A stretch of 64,000 nt of DNA from Rugamonas rivuli. GTDB lineage: Bacteria > Pseudomonadota > Gammaproteobacteria > Burkholderiales > Burkholderiaceae_D. Shown here in pieces: positions 1-9,943 of the stretch (within the stretch, counting starts at the first letter, position 1; each line of letters opens with the position of its first letter). Position numbers and translations under genes: made by a program. Location: positions 447,248 to 511,247 of the forward strand of contig NZ_WHUF01000005.1 of assembly GCF_009380165.1 (NCBI RefSeq), written 5' to 3'. A model generated the notes under the pieces. The model saw nothing but the letters and a program-made list of their open reading frames with translations, ran no database searches and had not been told where the DNA came from.

Positions 1-310
1 TCACAGGAAAACTCGGCCCCCATTCGCCGATGCGGGACTTGAATTGCCGTGTCTCACCGCCCGTTTCGCCGCGATAGACGTGATCGGGCTTGACCTCCAT
101 GGTCTGACACCCTCCGCCGTTATAGACGCAGATGGTGCGCAAGCCGTTCGCCTGAACCGGCGCCACGACAGGACAAGGCGGCGGACAATTCTCAGTCCCC
201 GACGGCTGCAGGATGACCCGCTGCACGTGGCCGACCAGCAGCACATCCTGGGCCGACGCCAGCGAGCACAGTCCCAACAGGGCCGCCATCACGAGTTTGA
301 CGATCGACAT
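1..310 (-). CDS. Secreted hypothetical protein, 3' end outside window
   Basis: The frame opens at an ATG at 308-310 and stays open to base 1, giving at least 103 residues, so the C-terminus is missing. The first 20 residues form a clear signal peptide (MSIVKLVMAALLGLCSLASA, then QDV), so the product is exported. The mature part carries the motif NCPPPCPV and a later Cys pair (TICVYNGGGCQ), which suggests disulfides in the periplasm. An AGGGTAG-like ribosome site precedes the start. It lies 17 bases downstream of the SIMPL gene on the same strand and may be cotranscribed with it. I do not recognise the family. Confidence 0.6.
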   Translation of the reverse strand, partial: MSIVKLVMAALLGLCSLASAQDVLLVGHVQRVILQPSGTENCPPPCPVVAPVQANGLRTICVYNGGGCQTMEVKPDHVYRGETGGETRQFKSRIGEWGPSFPV

Positions 311-326
311 GCGCTACCCTTTCGGC

Positions 327-1055
327 TTATTTGATACGGTAGATCACGTCCACGGTCTGCGACCATTGCAGCGACTGGATCGTCAGGAAATCCTTCTCGC
401 CCGCCTTGGCGTTGCTGCCGCGACGGTTGTTGTGCATATCGGTCGGCAGCAGGCCGACGGCGTTGGTCAGGTTGCGCAGCTGGCCGTTGGTGATGGCGGT
501 GACGGCCCCCACTTTCTTGCCCAGGCCGGTCGCCAGGTTCTCGGCGCGGCGCTGCGCATCCTTGATCGCGGTGGCCGTCAGCTCGGCCTCGACCTTGATG
601 CGGTCGCTCTTGCCGAAGCTGGTGCTCATGTGGTCGATATTCGGCTTGCCCAGCAGGCCCAGCATGACTGCGCGCCACTTGGTCAGGTCGCGCACCACGA
701 TGTGTACCGCGCTGCGGATCTCGTAGTCGGGCGCGGCGTTCGGATCGGGATTGGCCGGCTTGCGCATTTCCTTGCGCATGTCGGCGAAAGAAACCTCGGC
801 CTCGGTGTCCTTGCCAGGGTCGCCGCCCTGCTCGGCCAGCAGCGCCTGGATTTCCGCCACCCTCGCCTGCACCACGGCCACGGCAGCGTTGGTGTCGGCG
901 TCGTAGGCGGCGATGTCGAAATCGATCTCGCCCATGTCGGGCATCAGCCGCAGAAAGCCTTCGCCGGCGACGTGGATGAAGGGATATTCAGGCAGGTCGG
1001 ACGCGTGGACGGCAAACGGCAGCAAGGCCAGGGCAAAAGCGAGCTTCTTCAACAT
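327..1055 (-). CDS. SIMPL (DUF541) domain periplasmic protein
   Basis: The 242-residue product begins with a signal peptide (MLKKLAFALALLPFAVHA, cleaved before SDLPEYP). The mature N-terminus has the SIMPL/DUF541 pattern: a short segment ending in IHVAGEGF, then an acidic stretch on D-x-A-x-V. Further on are the segment TATAIKDAQRRAENLATGLG and the C-terminal GAVTAITNG typical of the YggE/BP26 family. These are periplasmic or outer-membrane proteins, some oligomeric, of poorly defined role, linked to envelope or oxidative stress in some bacteria. It is probably cotranscribed with the secreted protein downstream. Family assignment is firm; function is open. Confidence 0.85.
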   Translation of the reverse strand: MLKKLAFALALLPFAVHASDLPEYPFIHVAGEGFLRLMPDMGEIDFDIAAYDADTNAAVAVVQARVAEIQALLAEQGGDPGKDTEAEVSFADMRKEMRKPANPDPNAAPDYEIRSAVHIVVRDLTKWRAVMLGLLGKPNIDHMSTSFGKSDRIKVEAELTATAIKDAQRRAENLATGLGKKVGAVTAITNGQLRNLTNAVGLLPTDMHNNRRGSNAKAGEKDFLTIQSLQWSQTVDVIYRIK

Positions 1056-1173
1056 CGGACATCCTCAAATGGGCGAAAGACTGGAGTATCCAACACTTTT
1101 TACTATTTAACAACTTGCAAAAAGCAGCTCCATACCCATTTGCCACTCCAACAATAATCACTGGGGGATAAAC

Positions 1174-1323
1174 ATGCTGGCTCCAATGCGTCCGAGGTCG
1201 GTGCACGACAATCGGCCTGTCGCCGTTCAGGTGGTCAAGCAGGAAAAATCGGGCGCCGTCGACAAGCATGTGCTGATCGTCGAGACGCCCAAGCTCACGC
1301 CCGAGCCGCCGAAAACGAAATAA
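1174..1323 (+). CDS. Small hypothetical protein (49 aa)
   Basis: A 49-codon frame starts at an ATG at 1174, eight bases after a purine-rich GGGGGA ribosome site, and ends in TAA at 1321-1323. The product is hydrophilic and Lys/Pro-rich toward the C-terminus (ending TPEPPKTK), with no signal peptide or membrane segment. Gene-like codon use and the good ribosome site support a real small gene. It sits alone between two minus-strand genes and its 3' end almost touches the DUF2059-like gene. No function can be read from the sequence. Confidence 0.5.
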   Translation: MLAPMRPRSVHDNRPVAVQVVKQEKSGAVDKHVLIVETPKLTPEPPKTK

Positions 1324-1324
1324 A

Positions 1325-1837
1325 CTATTTACCCTTATTGATCTCGCCGATCAGCACGAAGGCTTCGTGGTGGATGGCCTGTTCGGCAGCCTTGAACTCC
1401 TGGTTGGCCTTGACGAAGGCCGGCTGCTTCAACTCCGCCTTTTCCTTGGCGGTCGGGACCGGGTCGGCAGGATACAGGCGCGGCGGGCCGTTGTAGGTCT
1501 GGGTCAGCACTTTCTGGCCGTAGCTGGACTGGTAGTAGCGGGTCATCTCGACCGCCGTGGCGGTGCTGAGCAGACGCGCAACCGGCAGCGCCAGCCGGGT
1601 GTAGACGGTTTCATTGGGCAGCTTGTCGAGCTTGGCCATCATCAGATCGCGCTGGGCCGGGCTGGGGTATTTGCTCATGCCGGCGGTGGTGCGCACCATT
1701 TTCTCGGCCTGCATCGCCACCAGCAGATCGTGCGCGGCCTTGACCTGGGCGGTGTCGGGCACGGCGGTCGGGGCTGCATGGGTCCACAGTGCGGTCATCA
1801 TCAAGCCGGCTGCGGCCAGCGTTTTCATCAGTCTCAT
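1325..1837 (-). CDS. DUF2059-like secreted protein
   Basis: The 170-residue product has a signal peptide (MRLMKTLAAAGLMMTALWTHA). A helical mature region contains the segment TAVEMTRYYQSSYGQKVL, resembling the DUF2059 core in which a helix ends in FYxSxxGQK. Length fits that family. It should be periplasmic. The role of DUF2059 proteins is not established. An AGGAG-like site lies just upstream of the ATG. The gene stands alone, convergent with the 49-residue ORF and divergent from the YecA-family gene. The family call is by motif only. Confidence 0.6.
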   Translation of the reverse strand: MRLMKTLAAAGLMMTALWTHAAPTAVPDTAQVKAAHDLLVAMQAEKMVRTTAGMSKYPSPAQRDLMMAKLDKLPNETVYTRLALPVARLLSTATAVEMTRYYQSSYGQKVLTQTYNGPPRLYPADPVPTAKEKAELKQPAFVKANQEFKAAEQAIHHEAFVLIGEINKGK

Positions 1838-1957
1838 TTCTGCTCCTTGTATGTGGGTATTGGATGGTGCTGAAGCGCATCATATTGCTAAAGTCGCAAA
1901 CCTGCCCACATGATTGATGCGTAAAATGTCGGCTCACACAGCAACGAGGGCCAGACC

Positions 1958-2463
<506 letters not shown>

Positions 2464-2467
<4 letters not shown>

Positions 2468-2742
2468 CCTATCGTATCGGTCTGCTGGGAAGCGACCAGC
2501 GTGGCGCCGCAGGAGGTCTTCATACCCTCCACGGCGGTGCTGACGCCCATGATGGTGTGCGTGACCGCGCCTTCGACGATGGTGTGCGTGCCGCGGCATT
2601 TCGGGCACGACACCTTGTGCCCGACGCCGGCGGCCGGCTTGCCCATGACGATCACGTCCTGATGGCCTTCCAGCACCGTGCCGTTGTGTGAGGTCTTGTC
2701 CCCCAGCCTGATGATCGCCTTGCCGCCCATATCGCCTCGCAT
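2464..2742 (-). CDS. PAAR domain protein (type VI secretion spike tip)
   Basis: The 92-residue product is a stand-alone PAAR protein. It opens with [19 protein letters not shown], has [14 protein letters not shown] in the middle and [34 protein letters not shown] at the end. These are the repeated beta elements with His and Cys ligands of the zinc-bound PAAR cone that tips the VgrG spike. It has no extra effector domain, and no vgrG, immunity gene or other T6SS gene lies nearby, so it is an orphan in this window. It would load onto a spike encoded elsewhere. Confidence 0.85.
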
Positions 2743-2808
2743 GAATTCAGTGGCGCAATCATAGCATTGCCTTTTTCGCCACGTCGCACGCTACGGAAAA
2801 CATGGACG

Positions 2809-2840
2809 AAAAAAAAGCCTCCTCCCGGAAGCTTTTTTTT
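2809..2840 (-). terminator. Intrinsic terminator after the tRNA-Ser pair
   Basis: Read on the minus strand, an A-tract and GCTTCC stem pairs across GGGA with GGAGGC and a run of eight T. There is one mismatch in the stem. It lies 14 bases past the 3' end of the second tRNA and fits as the end of the serS/tRNA transcript. The symmetric A and T tracts could also stop plus-strand transcription. Confidence 0.75.
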
Positions 2841-2853
2841 CTACTGCTATTCG

Positions 2854-2943
<90 letters not shown>

Positions 2944-2974
2944 TGGTGGTACATTTTCTTACAGCAGCGTTTTG

Positions 2975-3064
<90 letters not shown>

Positions 3065-3095
3065 GTTTTCCCACCTGCTGCTGCGAGAAGGCAAG

Positions 3096-3124
3096 ATTAT
3101 AGCAGGCCTCCGCGAAAAGGGAAG
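3096..3124 (-). promoter_or_regulatory. Candidate sigma70 promoter of the tRNA-Ser pair
   Basis: On the minus strand a perfect TATAAT lies at 3101-3096, about 32 bases before the first tRNA. That predicts a start near 3088 and a short leader. The -35 region (CTTCCC-like, 16-18 bases upstream) is poor. The site lies in the short gap between the serS stop and the tRNA. Confidence 0.45.
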
Positions 3125-3130
3125 GAGTAT

Positions 3131-4510
<1,380 letters not shown>

Positions 4511-4708
4511 TTACAGTGCAGCTTTTTCGGCGGCGGTCAGGCGCTTGGCGGTCACGGTGACGACTTGCATCTTGGCGGTCGACACGGCGACTTTGGCGGC
4601 TGGGGCGACCGGTGCGACGCTGGTGTCGGCTGCGGTGGCGAAGGTCGTGGCGGCGGCCAGTACGGTAGCGGCGACGAAGATGATTTCCATGTTTTTAGCG
4701 ATGTTCAT
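4511..4708 (-). CDS. Small exported hypothetical protein (65 aa)
   Basis: The 65-residue frame has a good AAGGAG ribosome site six bases before the ATG. It begins with an export signal or membrane segment (MEIIFVAATVLAAATTFATA, preceded by MNIAKN) and has a short mature tail ending VVTVTAKRLTAAEKAAL. The mature part would be about 40 residues in the periplasm. It stands between serS and the MocR-type gene, on the same strand, with a 165-base untranslated stretch upstream. Family and function are unknown to me. Confidence 0.6.
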   Translation of the reverse strand: MNIAKNMEIIFVAATVLAAATTFATAADTSVAPVAPAAKVAVSTAKMQVVTVTAKRLTAAEKAAL

Positions 4709-4873
4709 GATGTACTCCTTCAGGTGGTTGGTTTGGCGTTGCTCGCTTGTTGCTTACTAACGCTGCTTGGTATGGTTGTACTGTACCTAAAGGCCCTACG
4801 CGTCGCCATCGGGATGCGACGAAGCGTCCGAAACGGCGGCTGAAATGCAAAAAACGGGGGGGAAGCGATGAAA

Positions 4874-6325
4874 TCAGGCGGCGCTGCGCAGCACCACCGG
4901 CTGGTCGGCATGCCGGTGCACCAGCTCGCCCAGCGTGGCGATGGCGGCCTGGGTGCGCGGCCCCCAGGGGTTGCCGCAATTGAGGCGCAGATAGTTGCGG
5001 AACTTGCCCGTGGCGGAGAACAGCTGCCCCGGCATCAAGGCGACGCCGGCGGCCACGGCGTCGCCATGCAGGGCCAGCGCATCGACCTGCTCCGGCATGC
5101 CGACCCAGACCACGAAGCCGCCCTGCGGCTCCGACACCGTGCACTGGTGGGGAAAAGCCTCGCAAATCGCGTCCGACATGCGGGCGATGCGCTGCGACAG
5201 CGCGCGCCGCATCTTGCGCAGCTGGTTCTCGTAGGCGCTGCCGGTCAGGAAATCGGCCAGCACGGCCTGGAAGAAATGGCTGGTGGCGCCGCTGGAGATC
5301 ATCTTCTGCACCACGATATCCTGCGCATAGCGCCCCGCCACCACGTAGCCGACCCGCGAACCAGGGCTGATGGCCTTGGAAAACGACGAGCACAGCATCA
5401 CATGGCCGCTGGTGTCGTAAGCCTTGACCGGCCACGGCCGCTGCGGCGTAAAGCACAGGTCGCCGTAGACATCGTCCTCGATCAGCGGGATATCGTGCTG
5501 CGACAGCAGCTTGGCCAGCCGCTGCTTGTTCGCCTCCGGCATGATGCAGCCCAGCGGATTGTTGGCGTTCGGGATCAGCAGCACGGCCTGCACCAGGCCG
5601 GCGTTCATGGCCAGCTCCAGCGCGTCGATCGACGGCCCGGTCTTCGGATGGGTGGGTATCTCCAGCGCCTTCATGCCCAGCGACTCGATCAGTTGCAGCA
5701 GCACGAAATAAGTCGCCGATTCGATGGCGATGGTGTCGCCGGCCTTGGCCACGGCGCGCAGGCACAGGCTCAGGGCCTCGGTGCACGAGCCGGTGACGAC
5801 GATCTCGTTCAACTCCAGATGGCCCCAGTCCAGCGCGCGGCGGGCGATCTGGCGGGCGAACTCCGGATAATTGGTGTCGTAGCAGCTAACCGTGCTCAGC
5901 AGGCCCGGATCGCGCCGGGCCACGGCGGCCACGGTTTTCTGCATGCGCTTCATCGGCAGCAGCTCCTGCAGCGGCCAGGCCGAGCCCATCTGCACCAGGC
6001 CCGGATCCTCGTTGGCCTTCAGCACCCGCATCAGCAGGTTGTTGATGCCGACATAGGCCGGCTCCTGCAGATGCTCGGTGTGCGTCATCACCGCCGACAT
6101 GCGCGCGCGGTGGCGCACGTAGTAGCCTGCCTGCGGCTTGGCATCGACCAGGCCGCGGTCCTCCATCAAGCGCAGCGCCTGCATCACCGTGCTGACCGAC
6201 AGCCGCTTCTGCTGCGCCAGGTGGCGGATCGATGGCAGGCGGTCGCCGGGCGCGAACACGCGGCTGGCGATCAGCCCGCCCAGTTCGTTGGCCAGGTGCT
6301 CGTACAGGTTCAGTTGATTGGACAT
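4874..6325 (-). CDS. MocR-type (GntR/aminotransferase) transcriptional regulator
   Basis: The 483-residue protein joins a GntR winged helix to a fold-type I aminotransferase domain. The helix domain covers roughly residues 1-70, with ASRVFAPGDRLPSIRHLAQQ and a recognition helix around SVSTVMQALRLMEDRG. The aminotransferase domain contains NANNPLG, IEDDVYGDL and the PLP-lysine segment CSSFSKAISPGSRVGYV. MocR regulators use PLP to sense an amine or amino-acid ligand. I place the start at 6325 (MSNQLNL) because the in-frame ATG at 6388 falls inside the divergent promoter. It faces a DUF2917 gene across a striking symmetric control region. Confidence 0.9.
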   Translation of the reverse strand: MSNQLNLYEHLANELGGLIASRVFAPGDRLPSIRHLAQQKRLSVSTVMQALRLMEDRGLVDAKPQAGYYVRHRARMSAVMTHTEHLQEPAYVGINNLLMRVLKANEDPGLVQMGSAWPLQELLPMKRMQKTVAAVARRDPGLLSTVSCYDTNYPEFARQIARRALDWGHLELNEIVVTGSCTEALSLCLRAVAKAGDTIAIESATYFVLLQLIESLGMKALEIPTHPKTGPSIDALELAMNAGLVQAVLLIPNANNPLGCIMPEANKQRLAKLLSQHDIPLIEDDVYGDLCFTPQRPWPVKAYDTSGHVMLCSSFSKAISPGSRVGYVVAGRYAQDIVVQKMISSGATSHFFQAVLADFLTGSAYENQLRKMRRALSQRIARMSDAICEAFPHQCTVSEPQGGFVVWVGMPEQVDALALHGDAVAAGVALMPGQLFSATGKFRNYLRLNCGNPWGPRTQAAIATLGELVHRHADQPVVLRSAA

Positions 6326-6381
6326 GCTGCGATTGTGCCCCGCTCCCGCTGCGCCGCGACAGGTACAGCGAGTGAAAATTT

Positions 6382-6452
6382 CGACCATAACAGTTTAGCC
6401 AATACCGCACTGTCACGGTGACAATTTCGATTTGTTGCATCTGTTATGGTCG
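6382..6452. promoter_or_regulatory. Mirror-symmetric divergent promoter/operator between the MocR-type and DUF2917 genes
   Basis: Three symmetric elements share one centre at base 6417. The inner palindrome TGTCACGGTGACA covers 6411-6423. The outer arms CGACCATAACAG (6382-6393) and CTGTTATGGTCG (6441-6452) are perfect reverse complements. Each half also reads as a promoter: GTGACA, 18 bases, TGTTAT, running right toward the DUF2917 gene and left toward the MocR-type gene. The -35 boxes abut at the centre. A dimeric regulator bound at the dyad could control both promoters; binding by the adjacent MocR-type protein is inference. Confidence 0.65.
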
Positions 6453-6502
6453 GACGCCGCTGCGTATTCTGGCTGCATGACTCATCACAGCAGGAGGCAG
6501 CA

Positions 6503-6826
6503 ATGAAACCGGAATTACTGGCGTTGACACAGGACCAGGCGGAATACCGCCTGACGGCCAACCATCCACTGCGCATCGCCGGCGCGGCGGGCCGCCAGAT
6601 CGAATGTCTGTCCGGCACCGCCTGGATCACCGCCTATGGGGAATACACCGATTTCATGCTGCGCCAGGGGCAGCGCTTCGAAGTGCCGAACGACGGCCTG
6701 ATGCTGATCGACGCGGCCGGCGCCGGCACGGTGCACGTACGCCTGCCGGCCGATACTGAAGTGCCGCACGGCTGGGCCGCCTTCCAGCGCAAATTCGCCT
6801 CGGCGCTGCAAGGATGGCGGTTGTAG
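6503..6826 (+). CDS. DUF2917 domain protein
   Basis: The 107-residue product matches the small beta-sandwich DUF2917 pattern: an N-terminal LTQDQAEYRLTANHPLRI, then GRQIECLSGTAWITAYGEYTDFMLRQGQRFEVPNDGLMLI. These proteins resemble small cupins and have no known activity. A strong AGGAGG ribosome site lies six bases before the chosen ATG at 6503; a longer in-frame extension to 6446 lacks one. It is transcribed away from the MocR-type regulator across the symmetric promoter, so it is a likely target of that regulator. Confidence 0.8.
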   Translation: MKPELLALTQDQAEYRLTANHPLRIAGAAGRQIECLSGTAWITAYGEYTDFMLRQGQRFEVPNDGLMLIDAAGAGTVHVRLPADTEVPHGWAAFQRKFASALQGWRL

Positions 6827-6912
6827 GATTTCTCCTACGCAACTAATCGTGCGCCACGCTATCCCCGGACTATGTACGATGCGTCAACAGTACAGACAAC
6901 GAGGAGAGACAT

Positions 6913-7332
6913 TTGAAAACCGCATTCCTGAAAATCGGCGCCGTCGGCGCCCTCATGCTGATGGCAGCCGGCTGCTCGACCATGGGCATCGGCGGCGCGG
7001 CCAAGGATGAAACGCCGCCGCCGGCCAACCCGGCCTTCGCCACCGAGATGGCGAAGTTCAACGCCCAATTCCCGAACGACAAGGCCAGCAAGTACGAGGA
7101 TGTGTCGATCAACTTCAACAACACCAACAAGCTGGACGAGCGCGGCAACTGCCACGACAAGTCCAAGTATCCGGTGGTGATCGTGTTGACGCTGGACGCC
7201 AGCGGCAAGGTCATCCGCACCACCACCGACGTGGAGAACAGCAAGGCCGCGTGCTTCCGCCAGGCCTACGCCTCGGTGCAGCTGCCGGCGCCGCCGTTCG
7301 CGCCCTACCTGAAGCCGATCAAGCTGCGCTGA
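6913..7332 (+). CDS. Lipoprotein with TonB-C-like region
   Basis: The 139-residue product starts at a TTG codon just after a GAGGAGAG ribosome site. It has a lipoprotein signal ending in LMAAGC, so Cys21 should be lipidated and the protein anchored in the envelope. The C-terminal half (YPVVIVLTLDASGKVIRTTTDVENS, then ACFRQAYASVQLPAPPFAPYL) resembles the beta-beta-alpha pattern of TonB C-terminal-like domains. There is no TonB membrane anchor. The gene stands alone, convergent with the hydrolase gene. Function unknown. Confidence 0.75.
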   Translation: MKTAFLKIGAVGALMLMAAGCSTMGIGGAAKDETPPPANPAFATEMAKFNAQFPNDKASKYEDVSINFNNTNKLDERGNCHDKSKYPVVIVLTLDASGKVIRTTTDVENSKAACFRQAYASVQLPAPPFAPYLKPIKLR

Positions 7333-7344
7333 CCGGGTGCGGGA

Positions 7345-8178
7345 TCAGGCCGCCGCGTTCTGCTCGGCGGCCTCGTCGTTGTCGGCAGGCTTCACCAGCC
7401 AGTCCAGCACCACCTCATTGAAGCGCTCGGGCTGGCGCAGCATCGGCCAGTGGTCGGTGTCGAAGGCCACCACCTTGCAACCCTCCTTCGCCGCCAGCTT
7501 GTCGACCCAGCTGTCGGAGTGGAACATGAAGGGCTTGCGCACGCCGTAGATGAACAGCACCGGCACCTTGGGTGCGAACGGCGTCATCGTGCGGTACGAA
7601 CCGGCCTCGCCAGCCGCCATGATGTAGTAAGGGAAGTTCATCTTGACGCTGATGAACTCCGGCGGCGAAGGCACTTTCAACATGCGCGCCATCGAGCGCG
7701 TCATCATATTGCCGATCGGTCCGCCGATCGCCCAGGCCAGCGCCAGCGTGCCCTGGTAGCCGCTGACCATCATTTTCTGCGACAGGCTGCGCGAGTTCCG
7801 CACCGCCTTCGATTGCGCATCGCCGATGTCGACGCCGATGATGGCCGACACCGCCTGCTTGTTGCGCATGTAATACTCGTAGCCGAACATGCAGCCCCAG
7901 TCGTGCAGCATCAGGATCACCTTCTGCTTCTGGTTCACGCTGTTGACGATGTAGGAGATGATGCGGATGGTGGCGTCCAGCGAGTAGGCGCGGCGTGGCT
8001 TGGTGATGTCGAAGCCCGGCAGCGTGAAGCGTACGCAACGGTAACGATGCTTGAGTTCCTCCACCTGGGCATCCCACACGCGATAGGTGTCGGGCCAGCC
8101 GTGGATCATGACGATGGTCTCCGTGCCTTCGCCTTCGCTATAGACTTCGATGCCGTCGACCTTTGTTACCTGCTGCAT
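7345..8178 (-). CDS. Alpha/beta hydrolase, epoxide-hydrolase-like
   Basis: The 277-residue protein has the oxyanion motif HGWP at residues 26-29 and a nucleophile elbow LMLHDWGC with Asp93. An Asp nucleophile in HDWG is the pattern of epoxide hydrolases and haloalkane dehalogenases rather than serine esterases. The catalytic His lies in TDHWPMLRQPERF near the C-terminus. There is no signal peptide, so it is cytoplasmic. The substrate is not predictable. It follows the diguanylate cyclase gene on the same strand with a 40-base gap and may share its transcript. Confidence 0.85.
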   Translation of the reverse strand: MQQVTKVDGIEVYSEGEGTETIVMIHGWPDTYRVWDAQVEELKHRYRCVRFTLPGFDITKPRRAYSLDATIRIISYIVNSVNQKQKVILMLHDWGCMFGYEYYMRNKQAVSAIIGVDIGDAQSKAVRNSRSLSQKMMVSGYQGTLALAWAIGGPIGNMMTRSMARMLKVPSPPEFISVKMNFPYYIMAAGEAGSYRTMTPFAPKVPVLFIYGVRKPFMFHSDSWVDKLAAKEGCKVVAFDTDHWPMLRQPERFNEVVLDWLVKPADNDEAAEQNAAA

Positions 8179-8218
8179 TTTCTTCCTCTAAGCCGCCTCG
8201 CCAAACCTTTATCTTACC

Positions 8219-9841
8219 TCATCCCCGCGCCCGCAGCACGCGTTCGGCGCCGACGTGGTTGACGGCAAAGCCGTTGCGGCCGGCGGCCTTGACGCCGTAC
8301 AGCGCCTGGTCGGCGGCGCGCATGATCTCGTCGACCGTCACGGCCGGGCTGGTCGTCAGCGCGATGCCTATGCTGGCCGTCACCGCGCGCTGCGCGCCGC
8401 CGCCCAGGAAGGGTTCATGCATGGCGTCGACGATTTTCCGCCCCAGCACATCGATCTCCGTGTTGGTCGCCAGCTGCTCGAACACGATCACGAACTCGTC
8501 GCCCGCCAGCCGCGCCACCGTGTCCGTGGTGCGCACCGCGCCCACCAGGCGGCGCGCAAACTCGACCAGCACCTGGTCGCCGGCCGCGTGGCCCAGCGTG
8601 TCGTTGATGTCCTTGAAGTGGTCGATGTCGAGGATGGCCAGCCCCACCTGCTGGCCCGAGCGGGCGGCGCGCGCCAGCGCCTTCGGCAGGAAGTCGTCGA
8701 ACATGCGGCGGTTGTGCAGGCCGGTCAGCACGTCGGTGGTGGCCAGGCGGTGCAGCTCCTGCTCGGCCTGCTCCCGCCGCTGGGACAGCGCGTAGAAGGC
8801 CCGGCTCAGGTGGCCGAACTCGTCGGCCCGGTCGATGTCGAACACGGTGATATCGGCGCGGCCGGCGCTGATGTCCTCCACATGGCGGTGCAGCCGGCCC
8901 AGCGGCTGCAGCAGTTTCTTGGTGATCGCCCAGCCGAACAGTCCGGCCAGTCCGGTCAGGATGGCCGAGCCGACAAACGCCCGCAAGCGCACGCTGTGCA
9001 TGGGCGCGAACGCGCTCAGCACCGGATAGGACAGCGCGATGGTCCAGTCCACCTCGCGCAGGTGTTTATGCACCAGCAGCACCGGCTCGCCGTCGTCGAG
9101 GATGCCGTCCTCCCAGCCCTCGGGACTGCGCAGCGCGGCTTCAACGATGGTGCCGGGGCCGTCATCGCCCTTCTCCAGGATCAGGCTGCGGTTGGGGTGG
9201 TGAATCGTGGTGCCGTTGTCGGTGACGATGAACAGGTAGCCGGCGGAGTTGGAGCGCAGCGCATCGAGCTGCGCCGAAAACGATGGCCGCTGCAGATCGA
9301 TGGCGCCCAACAGCACGCCGATGATCTTGCCGTCGCCATCTTGCAGCGGCTGCGTCAGCACCACTACCGGCCGGCCCGACAGCACGCTGCGGAACGGAGC
9401 GGAGATCACGCCCTCCTTCAGCCTCAGCGTGTCCTGGAAATACTTGCGGTCGGCGATGTTAATGCGCTTGGCATTCCGGTCGCGTAGGCTCGCCACCAGC
9501 GTGCCCGAGGCGTCGAAGGCGGAGACGTTGAAGAATTCTTCGCGCAGCGTCTGGTGCGCCTCGACCAGCTCCTGAACCTCGGCGAGCGTCACCTCGCGCC
9601 CGCGCATCTGCTCCGTGAGCAAGCGCAGCAGCTGACGTTTATCCTGGATGTCGCTATCGATGAAAGCGGCCGCGCTGGTCAGCAGCGACAGCTCCTGGCG
9701 GGCGATCACCTGGCGCAGCTCGGACTCGGCGATCAACAGCGCGATGCCGCCGGCGCCGATGCCCGCCACCAGTACCAGCGCGATCACGAGGGAAGTGATT
9801 TTAAACTTGAAGCTTAAAAGCATCCCGAAAAAAGGCCGCAT
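8219..9841 (-). CDS. Membrane diguanylate cyclase with periplasmic Cache sensor
   Basis: The 540-residue protein has two membrane segments (ITSLVIALVLVAGIGAGG near the N-terminus; AFVGSAILTGLAGLFGWAI near residue 300) flanking a periplasmic Cache-type domain. That domain includes DRKYFQDTLRLKEGVISAPFRSVLSGRPVV. A HAMP linker leads to a C-terminal GGDEF domain. The active-site loop is AGDEF at 446-450, an accepted variant. The inhibitory RxxD site (RTTD, 437-440) lies five residues upstream, so product feedback is likely. It should make c-di-GMP in response to a periplasmic ligand. There is no EAL domain. Confidence 0.93.
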   Translation of the reverse strand: MRPFFGMLLSFKFKITSLVIALVLVAGIGAGGIALLIAESELRQVIARQELSLLTSAAAFIDSDIQDKRQLLRLLTEQMRGREVTLAEVQELVEAHQTLREEFFNVSAFDASGTLVASLRDRNAKRINIADRKYFQDTLRLKEGVISAPFRSVLSGRPVVVLTQPLQDGDGKIIGVLLGAIDLQRPSFSAQLDALRSNSAGYLFIVTDNGTTIHHPNRSLILEKGDDGPGTIVEAALRSPEGWEDGILDDGEPVLLVHKHLREVDWTIALSYPVLSAFAPMHSVRLRAFVGSAILTGLAGLFGWAITKKLLQPLGRLHRHVEDISAGRADITVFDIDRADEFGHLSRAFYALSQRREQAEQELHRLATTDVLTGLHNRRMFDDFLPKALARAARSGQQVGLAILDIDHFKDINDTLGHAAGDQVLVEFARRLVGAVRTTDTVARLAGDEFVIVFEQLATNTEIDVLGRKIVDAMHEPFLGGGAQRAVTASIGIALTTSPAVTVDEIMRAADQALYGVKAAGRNGFAVNHVGAERVLRARG

Positions 9842-9943
9842 ACGAACTCCCGGAGTAGCTATCCCGTCCGATGTGTTGACCCTATCTTACGCCGATTTGC
9901 GAGGACGCCACCCCGTTGCCTTGAAACAACAGTATCGAAAGTT

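Noticed and set aside
6326-6388. A longer MocR start at 6388
   Set aside because: That ATG falls inside the outer arm and -10 box, and the added 21 residues do not resemble the family.
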